Source of the DNA: Bradyrhizobium sp. LMTR 3
GTDB lineage: Bacteria; Pseudomonadota; Alphaproteobacteria; Rhizobiales; Xanthobacteraceae
Assembly: GCF_001693485.1 (NCBI RefSeq)
Contig: NZ_MAXC01000033.1
Span: 496,001 to 560,000 of the forward strand
Direction of reading: 5' to 3'
Length of the DNA stretch: 64,000 nucleotides
In this document: positions 8,582-20,994 of the stretch, in pieces
How positions within the stretch are numbered: the first letter of the stretch is position 1
How the letters are laid out: each line of letters starts with the position of its first letter
Made by a program: the position numbers and the translations under genes
Notes under the pieces: model-generated
Seen by the model: only the letters and a program-made list of their open reading frames with translations
What the model was told of the DNA's origin: nothing
Database searches by the model: none

Positions 8582-9352
8582 ATGGCTTCACGACGCAACC
8601 GCCCGATCAACCTGCCGGCGCCGTACCTCAAGCGCATCTGGCTCGAGCCATCACGGGTCACCGATCGCGAGGCCTATCCGTTCTGCCTTCCCTTGCTGCG
8701 CGACGATTTCGAATTGAGTTTTGAGCGCGCGATCACCATCATTGTCGGCGAGAACGGGACGGGGAAGTCCACGCTGCTTGAAGGCATCGCTGTGCTTGCC
8801 GGCTACGATGAAGCCGGTGGCGGCAAGGGGTACATGCCCGTCGATCATTCGAAGGCGTTGGAGAAGATGGGTGGAACGTTGTCGACCGCCCTTCGCGCAA
8901 GCTGGCTTCCGAAGATCACCAACGGATGGTTCTTTCGTGCCGAGAGTTTCTTTTCGGTCGCCCGATATCTCGATGAAGCGGCCATCGGAACGCCCGGGCC
9001 GCCGCCTCCCGATTTCCTCTCGCACTCCCACGGCGAAGGCTTTTTGCGCTTCTTCGAAGAGCGCTGCCAGCGGCAGGGCATCTTCATCTTCGATGAACTG
9101 GAATCCGCGCTGTCGCCCGCGCGCCAGATCGAGTTTCTGAAGCTGATGCGGCGCATGGACCAGATCGGCCATTGTCAGATCATCATGGCCACGCATTCGC
9201 CTGTCCTGATGGCCTATCCGAACGCGACGCTGCTGCGGCTGACAAAATACGGGCTGGAGCCGGTCACGGTGCGCGAGACCGACCACTACAAGGTGCTGCG
9301 CGAGTTTTGCGACGACCCGGACGGATTTGTGCAGGCCGCGATCGAGGAGTGA
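8582..9352 (+). CDS. AAA-family ATPase, ABC/SMC-like nucleotide-binding fold
   Basis: The 256-residue soluble ATPase has a Walker A GENGTGKST (about residue 55), an ABC-like signature region SHGEGF (about residue 147), a Walker B GIFIFDELESAL with a catalytic Glu (about residue 167), and a switch His in MATHSPVL (about residue 202). There is no membrane segment and no second domain. This is the stand-alone AAA_21-type ATPase family, functionally diverse and found in both housekeeping and defence contexts. The start at ATG 8582 is favoured because residues before it do not resemble the family. The toxin-antitoxin pair follows 59 bases downstream on the same strand; a joint role is possible but not shown. 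Confidence 0.85.
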   Translation: MASRRNRPINLPAPYLKRIWLEPSRVTDREAYPFCLPLLRDDFELSFERAITIIVGENGTGKSTLLEGIAVLAGYDEAGGGKGYMPVDHSKALEKMGGTLSTALRASWLPKITNGWFFRAESFFSVARYLDEAAIGTPGPPPPDFLSHSHGEGFLRFFEERCQRQGIFIFDELESALSPARQIEFLKLMRRMDQIGHCQIIMATHSPVLMAYPNATLLRLTKYGLEPVTVRETDHYKVLREFCDDPDGFVQAAIEE

Positions 9353-9380
9353 GAGGGCGGTGAGTTGCTGACCAGCTTGT

Positions 9381-9394
9381 AGTTCACCGGAACT
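9381..9394. promoter_or_regulatory. Candidate HigA operator palindrome
   Basis: AGTTC-ACCG-GAACT is a perfect 5-4-5 palindrome 17 bases before the toxin start. HigA antitoxins repress their own operon through such short palindromes; assignment here is by position only. Confidence 0.45.
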
Positions 9395-9411
9395 CGTAGT
9401 ATGTCCATGCC

Positions 9412-9699
9412 ATGATCAAGTCGTGGCGGAATTCGGTGACCCGCAAGGTTTGGGATGGAGACCGGCCAAATCAGTTCCGCGGGTTGGATTTTGAAGCTGC
9501 CATTGACCTGTTGCTGGCTTTGAATGTCGCCAAATCGCTGAACGATTTGAGTCCGTTGAGGAGCGTCGGCTTGCATAAGCTTAAGGGTAATCGTCGCGGA
9601 CAATGGGCGATGACCGTCAATGATCGATGGCGAATTTGCTTCGAGTTTCGCAAGAGCGACGCCTTCGAGGTAGAAATCGTGGATTATCATAGAGGATGA
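9412..9699 (+). CDS. higB: HigB-type toxin, RelE/ParE superfamily
   Basis: The 95-residue protein carries the HigB/plasmid-killer pattern: RGLDFEAAIDLL in the N-terminal helices, LHKLKGNRRGQWAMTVNDRWRICF in the central sheet, and the C-terminal VEIVDYH. HigB toxins cleave mRNA on the translating ribosome. The family's basic and aromatic residues (Arg/Lys in LKGNRRG, WRICF) are present, so the toxin looks intact. The antitoxin start lies 3 bases past the stop. Toxin-first order is the hallmark of higBA rather than relBE. A palindrome just upstream may be the autoregulatory operator. Confidence 0.92.
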   Translation: MIKSWRNSVTRKVWDGDRPNQFRGLDFEAAIDLLLALNVAKSLNDLSPLRSVGLHKLKGNRRGQWAMTVNDRWRICFEFRKSDAFEVEIVDYHRG

Positions 9700-9702
9700 A
9701 TA

Positions 9703-9990
9703 ATGGCTCCCGTCGTACATCCCGGCCGCTTGCTGAAGCGCGAGATGGCAGCCCGCAAGCTGAGTGCCAACCGGCTATCTCTGGACATTGGCGTGCCGTC
9801 CGGCCGCATCACCGATATTCTCAACTTTCGCCGGGCGATCACCGCTGATACAGCCGTGCGGCTCGGCCGGTACTTCGGAAACGGCGCACAGTTTTGGCTC
9901 GACCTGCAAGGTCAGTACGACATCGGCGTGGTCGAGCGCGAGAAGGGCGCGGAGATCGCCAAGCGCGTGAGGCCCGCCGACGCGGCGTGA
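9703..9990 (+). CDS. higA: HigA-type antitoxin, XRE-family HTH
   Basis: The 95-residue DNA-binding antitoxin shows the HigA core: HPGRLLKREM at the N-terminus, HTH helices around LSANRLSLDIGVPSGRITDILNFRR (about residues 20-44), then TADTAVRLGRYFGNGAQFWLDLQGQYDI, which is the family signature. It should neutralise the preceding toxin by direct binding and repress the operon by binding its promoter. It ends with a short charged tail (EIAKRVRPADAA). It is co-transcribed with higB. Confidence 0.93.
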   Translation: MAPVVHPGRLLKREMAARKLSANRLSLDIGVPSGRITDILNFRRAITADTAVRLGRYFGNGAQFWLDLQGQYDIGVVEREKGAEIAKRVRPADAA

Positions 9991-10154
9991 GCTGTCGTAG
10001 GGGCCGGCCTCTCGACCGAGCTTCGCCCGTTGGGCTAAAGCGGACACCTCGTTCCACCCACGCCACTGCAGAGTTTTGTTGCAGGGTGGCTCGTCCATCT
10101 CGAGCCCAGTTGTGCTATTATGTCAACCGAACAAGGGAAGACAGGGAGGTCGCC

Positions 10155-10481
10155 ATGCCCCATACCCTGGTGCCCAGTGATCGCGTCGAGCGCGTGAACG
10201 TGTACGGGCGCGACGGCACAAAGCTCGGCTCGATCGAGCGACTGATGCTCGACAAGGTGAGCGGAACGGTTGCCTACGCCGTGATCAAAACCGGAGGACT
10301 GCTCGGCAGCCACCATCATTGTCCGATCCGGTGGGACGCACTCCGATTTGATCCCGCGCGTCAGGCCTACCAATCCGACGTAACACTGGAGGATCTGCGC
10401 GCGGGCCCGTCCGAGCTCGATGACGACGCCTTCGACTGGGGCGACCGCTCGCGGCCGCATCCGCATTATTGGGGGGTGTAG
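10155..10481 (+). CDS. PRC-barrel domain protein
   Basis: The start is ATG 10155, preceded by GGGAGG at 10144-10149. The 108-residue protein is a single PRC-barrel: RVNVYGRDGTKLGSIERLMLDKVSGTVAYAVI (about residues 13-44), followed by the second half HHCPIRWDALRFDPARQAYQSDVTLEDL. The C-terminal DDDAFDWGDR and PHPHYW tail is typical of rhizobial stand-alone PRC proteins. PRC-barrels occur in photosynthetic reaction centre H subunits and RimM; stand-alone versions have no firm role. It is likely cytosolic and monocistronic. Confidence 0.88.
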   Translation: MPHTLVPSDRVERVNVYGRDGTKLGSIERLMLDKVSGTVAYAVIKTGGLLGSHHHCPIRWDALRFDPARQAYQSDVTLEDLRAGPSELDDDAFDWGDRSRPHPHYWGV

Positions 10482-10510
10482 CGGCGGCAGCGGAGTGACC
10501 TGCTCGCAGA

Positions 10511-10572
10511 GCGAAGCGATACCCATCAATCCAATCGACAGTTGTGATGGGTATCGCGAAGCGATACCCATC
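10511..10572. repeat. Inverted plus direct repeat between the PRC and uvrA genes
   Basis: GCGATACCCATCA (10516-10528) pairs with TGATGGGTATCGC (10545-10557), and GAAGCGATACCCATC recurs directly at 10558-10572. The structure lies between convergent genes. Confidence 0.75.
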
Positions 10573-10622
10573 CTACGCTACTGGCATGGGTGTTCCGGGT
10601 TTGTGTCCGCCCTGCCTCTGGC

Positions 10623-13604
<2,982 letters not shown>

Positions 13605-13692
13605 ATCGGCATTTCCAGGCGCGAGGCACGCGCCACGTTGGGCGCGCATCGCCGGGCAAGAACCGGGATCAGGCGCCGTTGATTGAAAGTCG

Positions 13693-13707
13693 GAACATAG
13701 GAAGAAC
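13693..13707. promoter_or_regulatory. LexA (SOS) box of uvrA
   Basis: GAAC-ATAGGAA-GAAC is an exact match to the alphaproteobacterial LexA site GAAC-N7-GAAC (GTTC-N7-GTTC on the coding strand). It lies 89 bases upstream of the uvrA start. Confidence 0.85.
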
Positions 13708-13816
13708 GGCAAGGAATTTCCAGTGCCGCGCGCGAATCATCAACGGATTGTTTGTGCTGTCATATTTTTGGCAGCAGCAGGCAGCAGCTCGAATTCGGAA
13801 CTCCGCAAACAGAAAC

Positions 13817-13847
13817 GCCTCCGTTCCGGATTCGTCGGAACGGAGGC
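13817..13847 (-). terminator. Terminator of the second Omp25-like gene
   Basis: On the minus strand GCCTCCGTTCCG pairs perfectly with CGGAACGGAGGC over a 7-base loop, followed by GTTTCTGTTTG, 24 bases after the stop at 13872. Confidence 0.85.
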
Positions 13848-13871
13848 GCAGGTAGCTTCAGCCAAACAGAC

Positions 13872-14489
13872 TTAGAAGTGATAGTTCACGCCGACCTGGA
13901 CGCTGTTGAGATTGAGCGTTCCCGTCGGGAGGACGCCGGCGAAGTAGGTCTCGCCGTCAAAGCTGCGGTAGAGATACTCGGCCTTGACGGACCATTTCGG
14001 TGCGAACATCACCTCAACACCGGCACCGAGAGTCCAGCCGGAGTGGATCTTGCTGTCCGACAGTCCTGCGATCGACAGACGGTTGTCGGCCCAGGCATAA
14101 CCGCCGGTGCCGTAGACCAAGACCTGGTCGAACGCGTAGCCGACACGGCCACGAACGGTGCCCATGTCGCGAGTCCGGGACTCGAGCAGGCCGATGGTTG
14201 CGCCGACATCCGCCCAGGCCGCATCAGCCTCGATGCCGAGAACGACGTTGCCCATTTGCCAGTTGTAACCAACGGTGCCGCCGGCGAAGCCGCCGCTGAG
14301 CGTACCGATGCCATCGCTGTTTTCCTGCGCGTAGCCGCCCATCGCACCGATGTAGAAGCCGGTCCAGTTATTGATCGCAATCGCTGCAGCCGGCGCCTTG
14401 GTGTAGGGCCTGGCAGCGAGATCGGCGGCCATCGCAGGCGCCATCCCAAGCGCGATCAGGGCAGTGGTGGTCAGCAGAATCTTCTTCAC
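13872..14489 (-). CDS. Omp25/RopB-like outer membrane beta-barrel protein
   Basis: The start is placed at GTG 14489, because the upstream strand reads AAAGGAAGACGAAA just before it; an ATG at 14516 would put charged residues before the signal peptide and has no ribosome site. The 205-residue protein has the signal peptide VKKILLTTTALIALGMAPAMA, linker DLAARPYTKAP, entry motif NNWTGFYIGAMGGYAQ, and ends VQVGVNYHF with the expected terminal Phe. The barrel strands match the two other paralogues in this window. It is monocistronic with its own terminator and lies in tandem with the next paralogue. Confidence 0.9.
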   Translation of the reverse strand: MKKILLTTTALIALGMAPAMAADLAARPYTKAPAAAIAINNWTGFYIGAMGGYAQENSDGIGTLSGGFAGGTVGYNWQMGNVVLGIEADAAWADVGATIGLLESRTRDMGTVRGRVGYAFDQVLVYGTGGYAWADNRLSIAGLSDSKIHSGWTLGAGVEVMFAPKWSVKAEYLYRSFDGETYFAGVLPTGTLNLNSVQVGVNYHF

Positions 14490-14667
14490 TTTCGTCTTCC
14501 TTTCGCGGATATCCAACGCAACTTTCCTCAGCCGTCAATTTGAGGTTGCTGGGCGATATAGCGCGAAGTTCCCGAGAAATGCTGTCGCTGAAAAACCACA
14601 TCCGCGGCGAAAGTAGGCGCAATGCAACCGATGCGGGTGGTGACCGCGCCGTCCTACAACCAAACAA

Positions 14668-14692
14668 AAAGGCCGGCATGAAGCCGGCCTTT
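14668..14692 (-). terminator. Terminator of the third Omp25-like gene
   Basis: AAAGGCCGGC pairs with GCCGGCCTTT across a 5-base loop; on the minus strand the stem runs into TTTTTG. It lies 25 bases beyond the stop at 14718. Confidence 0.9.
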
Positions 14693-14717
14693 CCGTAGTC
14701 CCGCGCTGGTGTTGCGG

Positions 14718-15491
14718 TCAGTACCTCCCGATGACCGGGCCGCCCCAGCGGTAGTTGACGCGGACCGTGACGAGATCGACGTCCTGGCTGATGTTACTAG
14801 TCCTCGAAAACGAGCCGGCCGGAGCAAAGATGCCGGATGCAGCAAAGTCGACGTCGCGGTCACCCATGAACAGGTGGTTGTACTCGACGCCAACCGACCA
14901 GTTCGGGGCGAAGCCGACTTCGAGACCGGCACCAACGACGCCGCCCCAACGCGTTTCCTTGGCGCTGTCGACCAGAAGCCCGGTCGGGATATCGAATCCC
15001 CTGTACTTGTCGCTGGTCACCGCAGCGCCGCCCTTTACGTAGAGCAGGACGTTGTTCCAGGCATAACCGACCTGACCGGTGATCAGTCCGAACGCGTTGA
15101 TCCTCGACTCATTCTCAGTGGGAGCGAGCAAGGCCAAACTTGTGTTGGAGCCCGTGAAGTCAGCCCAGTTGCCTTGCCCTTCCACGCCAAACACCCAGGT
15201 ACCGGCCTGCCAGCGGTAGCCGAGTTGACCGCCGGCCGTGCCGCCCGTCGCGTCATGGCAACCTTCGGCCAGGGGCGGAACGAAAGGACCCACGACGTCG
15301 GCGGTGAGATCCCAGCACTTGCGGCCCGAACCCCAGCCGCCGTTGGCGCCGATGTAGAAGCCAGTCCAATCATACACGGCGGCGATCGGAGCGGGCGGCG
15401 CCTTGGTGTAAGGGCGCGCAGCAAGGTCGGCCGCCGCCGCAGGTGCGGCGAACGCAATGAGCGCAACTGTAGCCAACAGATACTTCTTCAT
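14718..15491 (-). CDS. Omp25-like outer membrane beta-barrel protein, longer loops
   Basis: The 257-residue paralogue has signal peptide MKKYLLATVALIAFAAPAAA, linker DLAARPYTKAPP and entry YDWTGFYIGANGGWG. Compared with its neighbours it has a longer first extracellular loop containing two Cys (CWDL, GCHDATGG; about residues 59 and 78) that could form a disulfide. It ends VRVNYRWGGPVIGRY, placing the aromatic terminal residue at Tyr rather than Phe. It is probably an abundant surface porin-like or adhesion-related protein. Its own terminator follows. Confidence 0.89.
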   Translation of the reverse strand: MKKYLLATVALIAFAAPAAAADLAARPYTKAPPAPIAAVYDWTGFYIGANGGWGSGRKCWDLTADVVGPFVPPLAEGCHDATGGTAGGQLGYRWQAGTWVFGVEGQGNWADFTGSNTSLALLAPTENESRINAFGLITGQVGYAWNNVLLYVKGGAAVTSDKYRGFDIPTGLLVDSAKETRWGGVVGAGLEVGFAPNWSVGVEYNHLFMGDRDVDFAASGIFAPAGSFSRTSNISQDVDLVTVRVNYRWGGPVIGRY

Positions 15492-15996
15492 GATCTATCC
15501 CCAGTTTTGTCCGCTTCCCGCTAGGCCTGAAGCGTTGTTGTGACGCGAGCGCCCGCGCCGCTGGAGAATTCTATAGCGTGACTCGCGCGGAAATGGCGTG
15601 TCCCGGATGCAACAGGCGCCCACCAAGTTTGTGGAACAAGCTTATGATTTATCTGGTATAATTGGAACCGAGGCGGGAATTTTCGGGTTCCATTTCGTCT
15701 CTTTCGGTTCCCCCGTGAGTTCCCGGGGTTCGCTTAAAGATTGTAGAGCCGCCAGCAAGCGCACATGGGACGTTATCCGGAACAAAGCTGGAACGTGCAC
15801 ATAGGCGATGCTATATGTGGATAACCGGCGACTTGCCGAGCGATCGCCAAGTCAGCGGGGTCTGTCAGTGTATAGGGTCCGGATGTCCGGGAGCGGACGC
15901 GGAAACGGACAAGCGACAGGTCAAGAATTGAAGACGGCCGGCACGGAAGCGGCCGGACCAGTGATTTTTGCCGGCGATATTGAGTGGAGAGCGGCG
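15492..15996. other. Long control region before ssb
   Basis: No gene recognised. An extended -10 element (TG-G-TATAAT, 15654-15662) is the clearest promoter-like sequence. Several GTTC/GAAC tetramers occur at 15634-15731, but none is spaced by exactly 7 bases, so I do not call a LexA site for ssb. A frame in line with ssb is open back to 15808 but is not protein-like. Confidence 0.45.
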
Positions 15997-16485
15997 ATGG
16001 CGGGAAGCGTGAACAAGGTGATTCTGGTCGGCAACCTCGGCAAGGATCCTGAAATCCGGCGGACACAGGACGGGCGACCGATCGCCAATCTGAGCATCGC
16101 GACATCGGAGACCTGGCGCGACAAAGGCACCGGCGAGCGCAAGGAAAAGACCGAGTGGCACCGCGTGGTGATCTTCAACGAGGGTCTCTGCAAGGTCGCC
16201 GAACAGTATCTGAAGAAGGGCGCCAAGGTTTACATCGAAGGCCAGTTACAGACGCGCAAATGGACGGATCAGAGCGGGGTCGACAAATACTCGACCGAGG
16301 TCGTACTGCAGGGCTTTAACTCGAACCTGACCATGCTCGACGGCCGCAGCGGCGGTGGGGGCGGCAGCTTCGGCTCCGATGATTCCGGTGATTTCGGCTC
16401 GAGCGGTCCGGCCAGCTCCGCGCCGCGGCGGGCGGTCGCGGCGGGCAGCCGCAACAGCGATATGGACGACGACATCCCGTTCTGA
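15997..16485 (+). CDS. ssb: Single-stranded DNA-binding protein
   Basis: The 162-residue protein has the OB-fold at about residues 1-110 (MAGSVNKVILVGNLGKDPEIRR start; WHRVVIFNEGLCKVAEQYLKKGAKVYIEGQL centre), a Gly/Ser-rich linker, and the conserved acidic tip DMDDDIPF used to recruit partner proteins. It binds single-stranded DNA as a tetramer in replication, recombination and repair. ATG 15997 is preceded by GGAGA and matches the universal family start; the longer open frame is ignored. In many Alphaproteobacteria it sits next to uvrA and gyrA, as here. Confidence 0.97.
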   Translation: MAGSVNKVILVGNLGKDPEIRRTQDGRPIANLSIATSETWRDKGTGERKEKTEWHRVVIFNEGLCKVAEQYLKKGAKVYIEGQLQTRKWTDQSGVDKYSTEVVLQGFNSNLTMLDGRSGGGGGSFGSDDSGDFGSSGPASSAPRRAVAAGSRNSDMDDDIPF

Positions 16486-16695
16486 GTGCGAAATCACCCG
16501 GCAGAATCGCATTTTCGGTAGAGCGTTAGTTTGAGGCATTCGGCCTATCTCGCGCCGAATGCCTTCGTGCGCCTGCAATTCCACGGCAGCCAAATCTGCA
16601 AGGATGATCGGGGTTGACCTGACCATGACGAACGCATGCGTTTTGAATGGCCCGGCAGAAGCTTGAACCTGGGGGCAAGCGCGATAGGATCGAAC

Positions 16696-16734
16696 TTGAC
16701 AGTGGAAAGATTGATGTAAATACTTCTTACATGA
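16696..16734 (+). promoter_or_regulatory. Promoter with overlapping palindrome before the DUF2306 gene
   Basis: TTGACA at 16696-16701 is a consensus -35. A palindrome TGATGTAA (16712-16719), 7 bases, TTACATGA (16727-16734), with 7 of 8 positions complementary, covers the expected -10 region. This is the layout of a repressor operator, but the repressor is not identified. Confidence 0.5.
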
Positions 16735-16777
16735 TGCGGGAACCCTGCATCACACGTGCGGTCGCCGGGAGTTTCAG

Positions 16778-17176
16778 ATGTCGCTTGCACCGCTACTGGA
16801 TGCCGCTCCCGCCATACCGGTTCATGCCTTTGCCGCCATGGCGGCGTTTGCGCTCGGTGTCGTTCAATTGGCCGCGCCAAAGGGAACGCTGCCGCACCGG
16901 ACGGTTGGCTGGATCTGGGTCGGCCTGATGGCCGTCGTCGCCGCCAGCTCGTTCTGGATCCACGAGATCCGGCTGCTCGGCCCCTGGAGTCCGATCCATC
17001 TCCTGTCGGTCATGGTTCTGCTGATGCTGCCGATCGCCGTCATCGCTGCGCGCCGGCACAATGTGAGCCGCCATCGCAAGACGATGATCGGTATTTTCGC
17101 CGGCGGATTGATCATCGCCGGGCTGTTCACGTTCGTCCCTGGGCGGATCATGCACGCCGTGCTTTTTGGCCATTAG
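16778..17176 (+). CDS. DUF2306 family membrane protein
   Basis: The 132-residue protein has four predicted membrane helices and the family His positions: IPVHAFAAMAAFALG near the start, LPHRTVGWIWVGLM, then SPIHLLSVMVLL, and a C-terminal PGRIMHAVLFGH. DUF2306 proteins are small inner-membrane proteins with conserved His residues that might bind heme or metal; function is unknown. GGGAG lies 9 bases before the ATG. The gene has a strong -35 and a palindrome in its promoter, suggesting repressor control. It stands between ssb and gyrA. Confidence 0.82.
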   Translation: MSLAPLLDAAPAIPVHAFAAMAAFALGVVQLAAPKGTLPHRTVGWIWVGLMAVVAASSFWIHEIRLLGPWSPIHLLSVMVLLMLPIAVIAARRHNVSRHRKTMIGIFAGGLIIAGLFTFVPGRIMHAVLFGH

Positions 17177-17379
17177 GCCGACCGCGGGAACATCACTTTT
17201 GACACCGCCCTCCGGCCCTGAAATGGCGGTTCCGGCAGGGCTCGGGCGAGCTGTCTCCGATCCCGGTAAGTCTATGAAAAAACGAGCGGAAAAACAGCTT
17301 CCTCCTGACAGCTTCGGGGTGGTTATCGGACCCTCGATGCGCTATATGATTCTTAGCTGAGAACTGACTGGATTCCCCT

Positions 17380-20106
<2,727 letters not shown>

Positions 20107-20117
20107 CGCCGTCCACC

Positions 20118-20221
20118 GTCATCCCGGGCATCACGAACGCGATGAGCCCGGAATCCATCCCGCCATTTGCGTTTGCGGCGCGATGGATTCCGGGCCTGCG
20201 TGCTGCGCATCCCGGAATGAC
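20118..20221. repeat. Palindromic intergenic repeat related to family A
   Basis: Outer arms GTCATCCCGGGC and GCATCCCGGAATGAC enclose an inner pair GCCCGGAATCCATC / GATGGATTCCGGGC. It begins 11 bases after the gyrA stop and may serve as its transcription end. Confidence 0.8.
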
Positions 20222-20365
20222 AAGGTGCGTAGTCCGAAAGAGCTGGACGCTCGCCCCGGCGCGCCGCGTCAGGGCTCCCGTCTACGGTAAACCAAGCATT
20301 AACTATAGATTGATACCGTTTGCTGTGTCCGGGTGGTGACCGTCCGGCCAACGGGAGCGGATCTC

Positions 20366-20875
20366 ATGCCCGTCGAGATGCTGACGTATGCCGGTCTGGG
20401 CGAACGGCTCAAGATTTCCCCAGAGGCTGCCCGCGCTCTGGTGAAGCGACACCGATGGCCGCGCTCCCGCTCCAACGACGGCAAGACGCTAGTCCAGATC
20501 GATCTCAGCGAATTCAGCCATTCCCCAATACCCCGTCAGCCGCAAACGCAGGCCGGTCACCAGGTGGTCACCGCCCTAAAGCAGCAAATCGAGACGTTGC
20601 AGGCCGAGCTGGCGGAGATGAAGGTGATTGCCGCCGGCCATCGGGGCGACTTTGAAAGAGAATGCGAACGCACGAACAAGCTGTTGGCCGAACTGCTCAA
20701 AGTCAGCACGGAAAGCGTGGGAGCCCGGGAAAGGGCAGCTCTGCTCGAAGGCAAGCTATCGATGCTGACGCAACCTTGGCGACGTCGGCTGGTCGATGCT
20801 TTCACCCTTGCTTTACCTCAAGTCGCCTCCAACCCTCGCGAGAGCGCCGGCCCTGTAGCCCAATCACAGAATTGA
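20366..20875 (+). CDS. Hypothetical protein with N-terminal HTH-like segment and coiled coil
   Basis: ATG 20366 is preceded by GGGAG. The 169-residue product starts with LTYAGLGERLKISPEAARALVKRHRWPRSRSNDGKTLVQIDLSEF, which reads like a small helix-turn-helix of the MerR/excisionase kind. A helical coiled coil follows at about residues 65-135 (QQIETLQAELAEMKVIAAGHRGDFERECERTNKL), then a basic segment. The layout HTH plus coiled coil recalls KfrA-like DNA-binding proteins. I recall similar proteins in several Bradyrhizobium genomes, without function. It is not in an operon. Confidence 0.7.
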   Translation: MPVEMLTYAGLGERLKISPEAARALVKRHRWPRSRSNDGKTLVQIDLSEFSHSPIPRQPQTQAGHQVVTALKQQIETLQAELAEMKVIAAGHRGDFERECERTNKLLAELLKVSTESVGARERAALLEGKLSMLTQPWRRRLVDAFTLALPQVASNPRESAGPVAQSQN

Positions 20876-20994
20876 ACCGGCTTGCCGACGGGCCGGGTTC
20901 CGCCGCGATTGGCACAAACTTTCAGATCACACCGGACATTCCGGAGCGTTGCCGATCTAGGTTCAACCTCGGCGCCGATTGACATACAGGAGCG

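Noticed and set aside
15634..15731. A LexA box in front of ssb
   Set aside because: GTTC/GAAC tetramers occur, but the closest pair is spaced by 8 bases, not 7.
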